A stretch of DNA of 64,000 nt from Arion vulgaris (GCA_020796225.1 CM036762.1:49319407-49383406); one strand, 5' to 3'. Positions 1-34,969 are shown, counted from the stretch's first letter. The notes: generated by a model from the sequence alone, not told the origin. Made by a program: numbers and translations.

Positions 1-224
1 ATGGCATTGAGTTTTGGAAATTCAAAATGACATCCTGTGCTGCCTGTCTCTGTTCTCGTGTTACCACATCCGGAGGTGCCTGAAATATAAACAAAGCAAT
101 GTATCATTTACTACTTGTTATTGTCCATATTTTTTTCTACATAAGGAGAATAGAGTCCCCATTACAGTTTGGAGTATTAAACCACACAAGTTCTACTGTA
201 TGTGCGAATTATCTCTTTTATTTC

Positions 225-355
225 TTTCCATTCCCAAGGACCATAAGGCTACAACTTATCACTAACATTTATAATACTTATTCAATTCATTGTTCCGAAT
301 GGAATATAGGGCAGAAACTATTCCTAACACTGTCAGTTTTAGTTTTGTAATCTGC
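225..355 (+). repeat. segment similar to the malic enzyme 3' UTR
   Basis: Aligns with 32525-32660, sharing TAAGGCT, TTATCACTA, TGTTCC, TTCCTAACAC and GTTAGTTTT-type blocks in the same order and strand. It may be the 3' end of a duplicated malic enzyme gene upstream or an unknown repeat. Confidence 0.45.
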
Positions 356-1035
356 ACAACATATACAGATAGACAACAGAGAATCTGAGATCTAAATGAC
401 AAGTATCTCTGAAGTCAGTAGGCTCATCTGAATGATGAAGGACCCTATCAAAACTCAGCCAAATATGCCATATTAGGTGTCATGACTACGCCTGAATTCA
501 TAGCGGACTAAAAACAAAACATAAAAAGATAATAATGCTGCAGGAGTATAAAACTACTAGAACTAGCCTTCATCATTTGGAGGTATCTTTCCCTCTATCT
601 TCGCTATTGCATTTCTTAACTCTTTCCATATGCAGGATTCCTCAGTTGTACACGGTTAATTCAAGCAATATTTTTTAAACGTAACTACTCGTTAATAAAT
701 AAACATATATATATCTTATTATATACTATTTTGAAGAAAACTGGACAATCTATTAGAACAACAAGGTTAAAAAGTACTAGAAGTAAAAATAGTAGAAGTA
801 AAACTAGAGAGACTTGCATACTGGGAAACAACTCAAATGGTGCGGTATACGGCGAATGGCGTTCAACGAAATAACGCTGTGGCGATTGGCCTGGAAAGAG
901 TTAACAGATTCAGTACTAACTGCTGCAAGGTGGCCAAGATTATTTACTAAAATATCCCAACTGTCGCACATGCATACACAGTGCCAAGAATTGTTTCATG
1001 TAAAATAAGTATTAAATTTATAATAGCACATTGTG
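356..1035. other. unassigned DNA
   Basis: No gene recognised. An open stretch around 814-1008 (+) reads KELTDSVLTAARWPRLF and could be a decayed LINE tail, but support is weak. Confidence 0.3.
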
Positions 1036-1039
1036 ATCT

Positions 1040-1190
1040 TCTTCTTGCATTCACCTGCTATTAATTCCGGAGTAGTCAGTGCACCTTGTATCGCGCTTTT
1101 GACTGGTTTTTGCACGAAGGCCTGCTTTCCTTTTTTATCTGTGTGTCATGCCATACTGGTGGACCTTTTTTGATTTCACAGGTGTTTTTT
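1040..1190 (-). repeat. dispersed repeat fragment
   Basis: Shares wording such as ttcttgc(a/g)ttc, aattc(c/t)gg, gaaggcctgctt with 29290-29420, and more weakly with 20370-20480. It is probably a LINE or SINE tail on the - strand, since it begins with cttctt. Confidence 0.5.
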
Positions 1191-1199
1191 TCTCTGTTT

Positions 1200-2185
1200 T
1201 CGAATTTCTAGTTTTTAATTTACATCAAAGCTATCTATTTCTACATTGTTATTCGATAAAAAGTTTGGCAAAATTAGTTCATTTTATCAAATGTATATAT
1301 TTTCTAAGCTAGTTACCAAATCATAGAAAATAATTTACCATTGCATTTAGTGATAGTGTCACAAACAGCATTTGTCAACCAAGTGTAATTGTTAAATGTG
1401 CCGGACATGTATTCCCACAGCGATGACAGGTCTATTGAGAACAAGGAGAGCTAAAAGAACATACACTGTGGCTTGAATTTATTTTGATAGTGACAATGAT
1501 AGTAATAATAGTGACAGTGCAAGCACTGGTGATAGTGAACATATTTATTGATACAACTTCTGTAATGAATACATCTCGCGGCCTCAGAAAAAATTACTCA
1601 AGATATACTGAAACTCAAACGATAGGCAGTTGCTTCAATTGACTGCGGGCAGAACATGTAGTGGTCACTTTGTTCCAGCCAAAAGAAAACATCAGGTTTA
1701 CCTATCAATTTACTCAGATCTTTCAATATGTTTATAGGGAGTGAGTACATGTTACTAAAATATAAGCAATAATTAGACTATGTGTAATGGTGCTTTTCTA
1801 CCTTGGTATTGGATCATCATCAGGAAAATGTCCTTAAATGTCTAATAAAATCAGAATTTGATAGTAAATACATTTTTACAGCATTTTTGTCTAAATTACA
1901 TTCAATTTTTTTAATGAATACTTCATATGCATGTACCATTCTTTTAGTATTTGATAATAGTCCATTTATTTATCTACAGAACAATATATAATTCATATAA
2001 ATTAGTTAAAAACTAAGAAAACTACAGCTTAATGAAAAGTTAATGTGTACATACATTAGCGGAATGAAAACAGGAGCAAATATTAATTCGGGCCACAGCA
2101 TGTATTTTTCCTTCAATTTGGTAGTGAATGTGTTAACTAGATGACTAAGATACCTAATTGCAGATCATGGCAGATGGATTGAAGT
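1200..2185. other. unassigned AT-rich DNA
   Basis: No gene seen. A Ser/Asp-rich open stretch near 1480-1550 (+) ends in a stop after 20-odd codons and resembles the acidic start of some transposases, but nothing follows. Confidence 0.3.
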
Positions 2186-2189
2186 TTAT

Positions 2190-2425
2190 CAGTCTATGCC
2201 TGGGATCCACATCATCAGGTGCATTGCAAGCTGTCGTAGGTGATCATGAGATCAAGGATCTCCACAAATCTATGTCCCTTGTGTTAAGTGTTTGCTATAA
2301 TCTCAGATGTTGACACTCTTCTGAGTCTCTTTCTGTCTTCTTCTGTTTCATCTCCCCTCGGTTTTACCGTTTGTCACCATGTGTTCTAAGCCTCTCTTTC
2401 ACTTCTCTCTGTGCGTTGTGGCTGG
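2190..2425 (-). mobile_element. RTE-like LINE tail fragment
   Basis: Shares atcatcaggtgc, gatctcca, ctcagatgttgac and gttttaccg with 8895-9125 in the same order. The CATCATCAGG at the 3' end matches the TGATGATG tails of other RTE-like fragments here. Confidence 0.6.
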
Positions 2426-2429
2426 GATA

Positions 2430-3180
2430 GTCCCTTTAAACCACGACTTTTGAAGCAATATTAGCTTATTACATTCATCGGTTTAATCTAAGGTTGTATC
2501 AAATTCCCTTTTTTAATTACATTTACATATTTGCAGCAAACTTCACTTTCATGTAGAAAGTGGTTTCAGTTATTTGACAATTATCTCATATCTGGATTCC
2601 AGCGCAAAGAAAGATTTGGTGACGGAACTAAATCAAGTAAATAGTAAACTAAATCAGTTTGAGTTAGTTTACTGATTTGACAAGAGATTATTCGATCTAT
2701 TATTTAGACTTGAGTTAGTTGCTACATCGTAAAGTAAATTAACTCATTGAACATGGCTTCGTGTACTTAAATTAAATAATATTGCTACATTACTTATTTT
2801 AGTTTGATAGAATTTAAAAATATTTATAAATAATTCATTTCTCAAATTTCTGCTATCATATACGCTCATACAATCACATTTTGCACAAAAAAGCTGTGTA
2901 GTTATAAAAATGTAATTTATGTTTCGAATAGTAAAGGAGTGTTTATAATTTGCAATATTACTGTGAGTTACTATAAAACGATACTTGACCATGAATATCT
3001 GAGATGCTTGTTCCAACTCGACCATCACTGAGTGTTCAGCCATTTTGTCTCTCTGTAATCACCAAAAAAGTTGTTTTTAATAGCCAGAATTTTAACGAGT
3101 GCGGGCCAAACAGAACTCTGTGACAATTATCAATGCCGTAAAGTGCATTGGGATGTAGTCACTACAGTAGTGGTCCCTGA
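2430..3180. other. unassigned DNA
   Basis: No gene recognised. About 2630-2700 holds near-repeated and partly palindromic TAGTAAACTAAATCAG / TTAGTTTACTGATT blocks. Confidence 0.3.
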
Positions 3181-3184
3181 ACAC

Positions 3185-3365
3185 TAATACCGTGCTAATT
3201 TTTTTTTTAAACAGGTACTGTTTCCTTTTCAGTCCTTATGGTATAAAGTGCCTGTCACTTCACAATTCTAGGGAATAGTGTAGTGTACACGAGGCAGTAG
3301 GGCCAATTCCTCACATCTGGTACGTCAAGGGGGGATTGAACCACGACCTTCTCTATAATATAGTT
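3185..3365 (-). mobile_element. tRNA-type SINE fragment, family seen also at 20165
   Basis: Shares cagtccttatggtataaagtgcctgtca with the aggtatgcagtgcctgtca region near 20213 and ends in a B-box-like gattgaaccacgacc. Orientation - from the box. Confidence 0.5.
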
Positions 3366-3439
3366 AAATATAGTTGGCCGTGATTGACCACAACTCTCTT
3401 GTGCCCGAGTCGATAAGAGAAACTTTCCTAGACACTTTT

Positions 3440-3660
3440 CGCATTGAGAGTCTTTCCGAACAGAGGAGTTTCAGGGTTGTGAATCCCACTCGCTGACCAG
3501 ATTGAGAGAGATGGGTTTTGATATTGGTGCAGCCCGAAAAGAACGACATACAAACTATGCAAAGAGATTGACTGATCAACATCGAACTGGCGTTTTTTGA
3601 CTGCTGGATATGTTGAGGCGGAGATCGGAGCACCTAGCTATGGATGTGTCCGCATATAAC
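3440..3660 (+). mobile_element. LINE-K 3' end, + copy
   Basis: Matches, on the opposite strand, the end of the - copy at 3735-4345 (ERHTNYAKRLTDQHRTG and RRRSEHL). Frame is broken around 3597. It is 5'-truncated, as usual for LINEs. Confidence 0.75.
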
Positions 3661-3734
3661 TGATAACCGATACGAGAAAGATTACGCGAATCCGTCCTAC
3701 GATAATATCACAATGCGATAAAATTTATTTCCAT

Positions 3735-4700
3735 CAGTTATATGAGGACTATCATCATATCACTCCGGGCATGTCCATAGGTGCTCCGATCTCCGCCTCA
3801 GCAAATCCAGCAGCGTCCAGCGACCCAACACGCCAGTTCGATGTTGATTAATCAATCTCTTTGCATATCTAGTATGTCGTTCTTTCGGCTGCACCAATAT
3901 TGACCCCATCTCTTTCAATCTGGTCAGCGAGTGGGATTCACAGCCCTGAAACTCCTCTGTTCGGAAAGACTCTCTCAATGCGTGAAGAATGTCACTTCGA
4001 TCCATTGCAGTTCCCTCTGATATTGTAGCCAAGCCAGCCAATATATCAGCTCGTTCATTACCCCTAACTCCTGCGTGCCCAGGGACAAAAATAAAGGTGA
4101 TTTCTCTGATCATTGTCTGTACCAATACCTCCACCCAATTGCGTCTCACCATACTTGATTCGACCTTACGAATCATGCTCATGGAGTCACTGGGTATGAA
4201 AACACGAGAGTAATTGTGAGATGCCAACCAGTTCACCGCCTCCGTAACCGCCCGAACCTCCATTGTCAAGCTACTTGTGGTTGTTGCGTAGGCTCCACTG
4301 GCCTCTCTTATTATTTTTCCTCCTGAGCGTGCTGAAAAGCCCACGCACAGCGTTGTTAGCGAATGACTGAACCATCGGTGTAAATAACCACATTGATGAT
4401 GTCATTGATGATGTCATTCAAGAAAGCCTCCACCTCCACGTTTAGCAGTGATAGATTATTTTGTTCGCAGTTTTTCTTAATACAAATGTAGATGTAATAA
4501 CGGTGAAAGCAGTCGGAAATTGAGGCGGCACAGCAATCCATTCCTCTCCTGTTTCAATTCCGGAAGGATCACATATTTTCCTAAGCGTATCTTCTGCCTG
4601 ACTCAACCATGATCTGCCTCTCTTGAGTCTACACCCTTTATTTCCATCGTCACGTCGAAGGACGTCTATCACGGATCTGTAATATATATCATGCCTCCTG
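3735..4700 (-). mobile_element. LINE-K fragment: end of reverse transcriptase and RNase H
   Basis: Reading leftward from 4700, a first part (SVIDVLRRDDGNKG, DPSGIETGEEW) resembles the region after the reverse transcriptase. VIYTDGSV near 4365 starts RNase H. After a frame break near 4350 a 194-residue open stretch (4344-3760) continues with TMEV, SDSMSM and PGHAGVRGNERAD, giving the D-E-D-D catalytic set. The C-terminal part has RRRSEHLWTCPE. It is a pseudogene of an I/R1-like non-LTR element. Confidence 0.85.
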
Positions 4701-4892
4701 CAATCGTGGCGCATTCCGCTAAACTTGTGTTTTTTTTAAAAATCTCATAATATTCTATCCCACTCATATCGTTATCTTCCTCTTGCAGGACAACTACTTC
4801 CAGTTTGATATGGAGGTTGAGGTCTTTGCTGCCGCACTTCATTTGCTCTTTAGGCTTCATTATCTTATCTTAACCACATTTGCCGTTAATCG

Positions 4893-5162
4893 TCATGGGA
4901 GAGTTCGTTTTCTATCTTGTGCCAGACGTGTTGCGCTTGACGTTGTCAGTCCATGCTTTTGCAGGGACTCTGAGATGTTATCTATCCATCGTGTTCTTGG
5001 CCTGCCTCCTCTGCGCCCTGAAAGTCGATTATTGTAGGCACGTGATGGTAGTAAATGTGGTTCCATTTTCACTAGATGGCTGAACCACTTGATTCTTTGC
5101 TTCTTGATGTATTGTATGCATGGTATAGTACCGACGATGCTTCTGATATTCTCGTTTCTCAC
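4893..5162 (-). mobile_element. RTE-like LINE tail
   Basis: An 89-residue open stretch reads IKWFSHLVKMEP, GRRGGRPRTRWIDNI and ATRLAQDRKRTLP, the usual end of endonuclease/reverse-transcriptase polyproteins. The 3' continuation toward 4780 carries the start of the LINE-K copy's flank. Confidence 0.85.
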
Positions 5163-5394
5163 TCTATCTCTCCTTACTATGGGTAAGGCTTCACTTACTA
5201 TGGTAATTATTGTACCTGATTATGTCCATGCTTCAATAGATCGGGTGTCGGTATAAGTAGGTGATATCGATCAACCAGCCTCCACTGTTTTATAAGGATA
5301 TATATGTTCATGATTTAATAAGACAGGGTGTTTGTATATATATATATCTCGCTAGTCAGTGACGTCCCTGACGCTTAGGACAGCAACAAATGCA

Positions 5395-6035
5395 TACCAT
5401 TCTACTTTATTCTTAGCCATCTGATGGGTCGGTTCAACGTGGTGAGAAGTCCGGCTGGGGTTTCTTGGCTAATGCGCATGGTAGGGTTGTTGTAGAGCGA
5501 AGTGGGGCATACAGGACAACTACTTCTAGTATGAGGATGGAGGTTGAGGCCGTTACTGCTGCCCTCCATTGGATCTCTGGGACTTCATTTACTGGGGCAG
5601 TTGTTGTATCTGACTCTCAGTCGATGCTTCACAAGATCCAGAAGGGCAGGTTTCGATATGAGTGGATGTCGTCTATGGAGGTTTCTAACCTCCAGCGGCT
5701 TACGTGGATATACTGTCCTGGGCATGCATCAACAGCATCGATTGTTGGGGAGTTGAAGATGGATAAAGGGGATATTCTTCGGTCTCTTCCCGACTGTCTG
5801 TTGGATAAGGACACTAAAATCGATATTGAATCGATCAAGCGATTTAGGCAGTTTGGAGTTACCCGTTGTTCAAGTCGAACTGGATGCCTGGCAGGCAGAG
5901 TGAGAGGTGTGTTTAATCAGCGAGCCACAAGAACCATCAGTATGCATACTCTTCGATATCTGTTGGGGAGACTGAGCACCTATGGGTCTGCCCGGAGTGC
6001 AATGACGTCAGTTCAATAACCAATCTTAGCCGTCG
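5395..6035 (+). mobile_element. LINE-L RNase H fragment with internal deletion
   Basis: Begins PSDGSVQRGEKSGWGF and runs open for 184 residues from 5465 with RMEVEAVTAAL, VVSDSQSM and WIYCPGHA. Compared with the - copy at 58151-58695, 36 bases are missing at about 5726, removing GVYGNERADRLA in frame and with it the last catalytic Asp. The element is therefore dead though open. Confidence 0.85.
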
Positions 6036-6099
6036 TCTGTATTGTGTTCAAACTTCGATTCATTTCTTTCAGTTCTTGTTCTACTGCTCTCCTTCAGAT

Positions 6100-6375
6100 C
6101 GTTTTGGGTCTTCCCCGTTTTCATTTACCCTCTGGTGTCCATCTCAGTGCAGTTTTCCGCTCGTATGTTGCCGAGACTCGCGGGAGCAAAGAATAGTAAA
6201 ACTGCGACCTACAAGGCATGTCGTAAGAGGCGACTGAGGTAGTGGCCTAGGAAGCTACCTAGTAAATAAAGTATCGCAGAAATCGGTTGTGCTGGCCTAC
6301 TTTTAGGCGCATAACTGGCGCAACGTACAATCGCTCTTAGGCTCAGATCACATACAAATTACAAAGTAGGCATTT
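6100..6375 (+). mobile_element. SINE-B copy
   Basis: From about 6177 it carries AAAGAATAG, GCATGTCGTAAGAGGCGACT, CTAGTAAATAAA, GGCCTACTTTTAGGCGCATAAC and GATCACATACAAATTAC. The tail after 6370 is lost. The stretch before 6177 is not matched elsewhere. Confidence 0.8.
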
Positions 6376-6599
6376 TATTTTGATTCTATAGTCCTAATGT
6401 TTTCTTTGTTGTTTATTAAAATGTTAAATGCAGGCATTGTTTATTATTGTAACACACGAATAATTCATTCCTGTCCATTATCATATATAGAAACCTTTGG
6501 AGTCCGCGTCAGCAAAATGCATTTAAAATGGAGCCCGTGTTAATGCAAAGTTTGGGAACCGCTGTCTTTGACTAATATGTAATGGGAACAAAGTGCAAC

Positions 6600-7262
6600 C
6601 ATAAGACTAGAGTTATGTACACCGATGGCTCTGTCAAGAGTGGCACCAGATAATCGTGGGCTTACTCAGCACAACGAAACGGTCGCACACTTCATGAGGA
6701 CTGCGGGCTTTTGAGACAACGACATCGATCATGACTATGGAGATCACCGCTGCCTCCAGGGCTCTGTCATGGGTGGCTGAGCAACAAGTTACCCATACGA
6801 TCATCATATCAGACTCGATGAATATGCTTCAACTGATTGAATCTGGAAGTATGCGTGTGGAATGGGTAGACATCATTCGGAGATCGCATCTCAAGAAAAT
6901 GACTTGGCTGTACACGCCTGGACATGCTGGAGTGCGGGGTAACGAGCGTGCTGACTCTCTTGCAAACAGTGCCCCGACTCAAGTGGGCAGAAGCATGGGC
7001 ATAGCCGATATCATCAATGCGGTACGCTCTCAATTGTGTGACATGGGCGGGTCTCAGACACTGGAACGAGTTCGAGAATTAGGCGTTAAGTTTGGACATG
7101 CCAGACAGTGTCGTCTTCGTGGTAGAGAGAGAAGATATAGTAATCAACTTCTCATGGGTACTGTGAGCAAATGGACTTTGGGATGGCTGCTGCAACGGAG
7201 GACAGCACGAATGGGAATGCCCAATGTGCCATGACGTCGATCGCATAACATAACATTACATA
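6600..7262 (+). mobile_element. LINE-M RNase H fragment and 3' end
   Basis: MYTDGSVKSG near 6615 starts RNase H. After a frame break, 6731-7234 is open for 167 residues with MEITAASRAL, IISDSMNML and YTPGHAGVRGNERADSLA. The 3' end reads ATGCCCAATGTGCCATGACGTCGATCGCATAACATAAC. Shorter copies are at 27200, 33216 and 59711. Confidence 0.87.
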
Positions 7263-7264
7263 AG

Positions 7265-7680
7265 ACTAGAGAATCAGAGTGGAATCTATTAGGAGATACA
7301 CCAGACCTGTTCAACAATTACAGAGACAACATCATGCGACATATAGAGGAAACGACAGGAATAACAATTGGCGGACAAAACATGAACAATCTAAAATACG
7401 CTAATGACACAGTTCTTATAGCTACAAATGAACAAGATCTGCAAGACTTGATAAGTTGATAGGCATGTTAGTGAGAGAAAGTGAAAAGAAAGGATTAAGC
7501 ATGAATATACTGAAAACATTAAAGTGGGATGCAAAGGGTTCACGAAAGAGAGGACGACCTAAGGAGACCATGAGACGAGCTTTGCTGAGAGGCAAGAAAT
7601 ATCGGTCTGAGTTCCATGGAGAAGATTGAGCGAGTTGCTCAGGATAGAGTCGTATGGAGAAACTACTTACGAGAAGCATT
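7265..7680 (+). mobile_element. RTE-like reverse transcriptase pieces
   Basis: GGQNMNNLKYANDTVLIATN near 7360 is the YxDD-type active-site region (here YAND). An internal deletion joins it to WDAKGSRKRGRPKETMRRAL (7527-7590). It ends in (TTA)n at 7680. Tail copies recur at 34970 and 42640. Confidence 0.8.
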
Positions 7681-7840
7681 ATTATTATTATAAAGAAAAC
7701 AGAGGCAATGGTTATCTCCACGAAACACCAAAATACGATATCAATAAATAATACAACACGACGACACAAGTCCATCGATTCGAGTATCTGGGAACATCAG
7801 ATGGAAGATGTAAAACAGAGAGCAGCTTAAAAGAAAATTT

Positions 7841-7913
7841 CGCCCAACGTGGGGCTCGAACCCACGACCCTGAGATTAAGAGTCTCATGCTCTACCGACT
7901 GAGCTAGCCGGGC
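7841..7913 (-). tRNA. tRNA-Lys (CTT anticodon)
   Basis: On the - strand the 73 bases fold as a standard tRNA: acceptor stem GCCCGGC/GTTGGGC, D-arm AGCTCAGTCGGTAGAGCA, anticodon loop with CTT in GACTCTTAATC, and T-arm GTGGGTTCGAGCCCCAC. It matches the canonical animal tRNA-Lys(CTT) closely. A run of four T follows within about 10 bases as an RNA polymerase III stop. No intron. Unlike the nearby tRNA-derived SINEs it has no body or tail, so it is a real gene. Confidence 0.96.
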
Positions 7914-8090
7914 AATCTGCTAAGACGGGCACCATAATTATATTTGAAAACACTTTCTAAAACGCTAAGCCATTTCAGTTAATGTACTACAATAAATATT
8001 ATTTTATTGTTCAAACATTGCTACCTGTTGCTTAAACGTTGCAATGCATGAAAAAGCATTAGTAAGATATATTTTTTAGCCGCTGTAGAC

Positions 8091-8099
8091 ACCGGAAGT
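8091..8099 (+). promoter_or_regulatory. ETS/GABP-type motif in malic enzyme promoter
   Basis: ACCGGAAGT, a perfect ETS-family (GABP/NRF-2) site, lies 141 bases before the start codon. Such sites are common near start sites of genes for mitochondrial proteins. No TATA box is evident. Location fits a promoter, but function is inferred. Confidence 0.45.
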
Positions 8100-8239
8100 A
8101 TTTGCCGACATTCACCGAAAGTACCACTGACGACTCGTCAGTCAATCAAAGTGGTGCACTCATCACTAACTATTAACACTTAACTGACCTTAACACCTGA
8201 GTTCTGTGATCGATTCAGATAGGCTTCTTTTTGTTAATC
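8100..8239 (+). promoter_or_regulatory. probable 5' UTR and core promoter of malic enzyme
   Basis: This stretch holds no recognised repeat, unlike almost all flanking DNA, and ends at the start codon. I cannot place the transcription start. Confidence 0.4.
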
Positions 8240-31867
<23,628 letters not shown>

Positions 31868-32760
31868 CCAGACACATTTGTTAACTTCTCTGGTATAAGT
31901 TCATGTTTTATATTGTTAGTTGACCCTGTAAACTTCCCTGCTAATGTTGTCTCTTCCAGTTATTGTTACTATGTGTGACTTTATTGTTGTTTCATTCAAT
32001 GCTCTTGTTTTCTGTCTTCTTCTAAGGAGGGAAATTATAATTACTGAAAGAAATAACATTTAGACAAATACAGTATTCTAATTACACTGAATGACATGGT
32101 TTGAAGGGACAGGTAAAGGTAAGAGAGCAAGGAAAAATAGAAATATAATTAGGAGGGAAATATCTTTTTCTTTCTTTTCTCCAATTCTGTTTTGTATTAC
32201 AGCGTCAGGATAAGGAGAGATTTCTAGAACAGGTTTTTGGGTGTTCTTCATTAAATAGTGTCTTTCCTCGCCTCTGTTAGCTCTGAGGTCTACCTTTTGA
32301 GTGGTTGACTAAATAGAGGGGAATATCAAAAGATGGAAAGGCAGTAGTCTGATATAATGTACCATCAGGGCAAGGAACAGAATTTGCAGGAAATCAATCG
32401 CAGTCAAACCTTTGATGTGCACATGGCACAAGGTGATGATAGTGATCTGTCTTGTTATTGTTTCAGATTAATCAAATCCGTTGTTAATGGTATTTGTGTT
32501 CACACCTTCTTTTTCTTATGCCTTTCTGTTTCCAGTGGAACTTAAGGCTGTAAATTATCACTACATTTATATTAGTTTTCAAATCAGTGTTCCAATTGAA
32601 ACATTGTGTTGAAATTGTTCCTAACACAATGTTAGTTTTTTTTCATTGAATTTTCTGCAACAAAGCCATTTTTATAGATTTGGGTTGTTAGCCCTAACCT
32701 AAACCCCTGATAGATAACCTGATGGAAAGTGTTTGTACCTTTGCTTATCATATTCTTGTG
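31868..32760 (+). other. 3' UTR of malic enzyme and beyond
   Basis: Follows the stop codon without recognised transposons. An ATTAAA hexamer lies near 32249. The 3' end cannot be fixed. Part of it (about 32530-32660) resembles 225-355 at the window start. Confidence 0.5.
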
Positions 32761-32984
32761 TTTTTGACTATATCATATAAAATAATAGTGTACACATCTG
32801 CACCTTACAGTTCTGTACAGGAGACATCAAATAATCTACACAGTTATTCTTATGATTTTAATTTTGGCTATATCATATCAAATAATCATGTACACATCTG
32901 CACCTCAGAACTCTGTACCCGAGACATCAAATAATCTACAGTTATTCTTATGATTTTAATTTTGACTATATCATATCAAATATG

Positions 32985-33105
32985 CTACAGAGATCGTGCA
33001 CTGTTGCTGATATCTTCCTGTGTAAGAAAGAGATTGGAGCACACATGGTTACTCACCAAAGTGCAATGATGATGGTCTGTCAAATCAATCAATCAATTAA
33101 TATCA
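32985..33105 (+). mobile_element. SINE-D 3' fragment inserted in the array
   Basis: TGCTACAGAGATCGTGCACTG, AGAAAGAGATTGGAGCACAC and ATGATGATGGTCTG with (AATC)n tail. ATATCAAATA precedes and follows it as target-site duplication. Confidence 0.88.
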
Positions 33106-33215
33106 AATAATTGTCTATATGCCTGCACCTCAGAGCTTTGTACCCGGTACATCAAATAATCTATACAGTTATTCTTATGATTTTAATTTCTTGCTATATC
33201 ATATCAAATAATTGT

Positions 33216-33373
33216 CGTCAGACAGTGTCGTCTTCATGGTAGAGAGAAGATATAGTAATCAACTTCTCATGGGTACGGTGAGCAAATGGACTTTGGGATG
33301 GCTGCTGCAACGGAGGACAGAGCACGAATGGGAATGCCCAATGTGCCATGACGTCGATCGCATAACATAACAT
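33216..33373 (+). mobile_element. LINE-M short insertion with target-site duplication
   Basis: Last 158 bases of LINE-M, ending ATCGCATAACATAACAT. Flanked by AAATAATTGT at 33206-33215 and 33374-33383. Confidence 0.93.
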
Positions 33374-33489
33374 AAATAATTGTGTACACATCTGCATCTC
33401 AGAGCTCTGTACCCGATACATCAAATAATTTATACAGTTATTCTTGCGGTTTTAATTTTGGCTATATCATATCAAATAATCGTTGTTAT

Positions 33490-34130
33490 TTTAACTAATT
33501 TCTCAAATGCAATCTGCTGAAGATTTACTGTTGTCAGCTGCGGCACAGTAAGTTTGATAAATCAAGATACAAATAAAGTGATATGGGCAAGTAACAATAG
33601 GAACTATTGTCAGTACATCGCTTATCAGCTACAACCTGGTAGAAGTTAAGCTGGTCCTGAAGAAGACTACAAACTTCATCTAGATGACAAGCTCTATCAT
33701 CCAGCATGACCAGTGACTTGAACACAGAGAAAGAAGAAGAAATGTCACTATATATTTTCTACAATTAATTTAATGTTAAGTGATGTATATCACTAAGGTT
33801 TCAGCATATCATTTTTTCAAAAAAATCACAAATATATTTTGTGAGATTGCTTCCATTCAACATGACATATTAATAATCAAACAATCTCTCGGCGGTTTCT
33901 GTTTTAAGTTCCACTGGGAGAAACAAGGTTTATTAATAGCAATAATTTTTCATTGACTTTTTGCTTCTATACATTTTGTGTTTTTCTAAGAGCTTTGTCA
34001 AAATTGGTTCAATTGTAACTCTGTTCTGTAAACTCTTTTTAAAACATTTTTTCAATGTCAAAGTTTCATTATATTTTATGTGTGAAATATGTTTAAATGA
34101 TGTATTTCATGAAGGATCTCACACACACAT
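33490..34130. other. intergenic or 3' UTR DNA, unassigned
   Basis: No gene. About 33900-33950 (aagttccactgggagaaacaaggtttatt) resembles 38775-38805. Confidence 0.4.
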
Positions 34131-34135
34131 ATATA

Positions 34136-34310
34136 TGTGTGTGTGACAAGAGGAAGACCATGGAGAAGACAGATTCAGGATGTAACTGATGGTTTGAGCA
34201 GGACCGCTGCAGAGGCCTATAAGAGAGAGAGAAATTCCAAAAGATTGTTAGGGTGGCAAAATTCTGCTCAGGACAAGCTATTTGATGATGATGATATATA
34301 TATATATATA
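34136..34310 (+). mobile_element. RTE-like LINE tail with (GAT)n(AT)n
   Basis: RGRPWRRQIQDVTDGLSRT, then SAQDKLFDDDD and the TGATGATGAT tail grading into (TA)n. Confidence 0.88.
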
Positions 34311-34353
34311 TATCCTATAGGTTATTTAAATAAACATATATGTATATATAAAT

Positions 34354-34635
34354 GAGAGCCGCAGGAACGTAGTTGTTAGTGAACTTGCTTCTTAGGCTAG
34401 TGGTCTGTATTCAATTCCACGGTTGGATTTTTTCCTGGCCGTAACGGCACTCAGGTAGACCCAACCTCAATTGTGTACCAGGAAAAGCACTGGGAAGTAA
34501 AGGTGGCCGGTGTGATGATGACCACATCACCCATCGTTTGCCGACGGTCAATGAAAAATACAGGCCTAACACCATATAATTCTATATACCACTTTATATA
34601 AAAAGGAGTCCTTTACTTTTACTATATATATATAT
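34354..34635 (+). mobile_element. SINE-A copy
   Basis: GAGCCGCAGGAACGTAGTTG head, ATTCAATTCCACG, GGTGGCCGGTGTGATGATG and AGGAGTCCTTTACTTTTAC tail. Confidence 0.92.
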
Positions 34636-34969
34636 TTATTTTTAGAACCTGGACATAACACAGACTTGCTAACATAAGTAAAACTTCTGAGAACATGAAT
34701 ATTTCTGTGGTAATAAGTAGATGTGAATCATGATGGACGCTGATATACTGGCTCACATTATTTGTTTAAGATGACACAAAGCCAATATACTGGCTAGTTT
34801 CAGTATACATTGCAAAGTAAATGTGTCCAGAGGTCAAGCAAATTACCAAGTGAAATGGTTAAAGAAGACAGTTCTATTTTTTTTAAATGCTACAGAAAAG
34901 ATTTCATAGAACACCCTGGACAAAAAAGAGAAGACATAGATATCCTTCAAGACTTGAACTCTAGGGGTT

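Larger units (their letters stand above)
32760..33485 (+). repeat. about 105-bp tandem array with two nested insertions
   Basis: Units begin CTATATCATATCAAATAAT and carry TGTACACATCTGCACCTCAG, GAGACATCAAATAATCTAC and TTATTCTTATGATTTTAATT. Starts near 32767, 32868, 32968, 33194 and 33463; the third and fourth are interrupted by a SINE-D and a LINE-M. Confidence 0.92.

Noticed and set aside
3760..4344. Host RNase H gene
   Set aside because: Domain order, frame breaks and a second copy at 3440 show a retrotransposon remnant.
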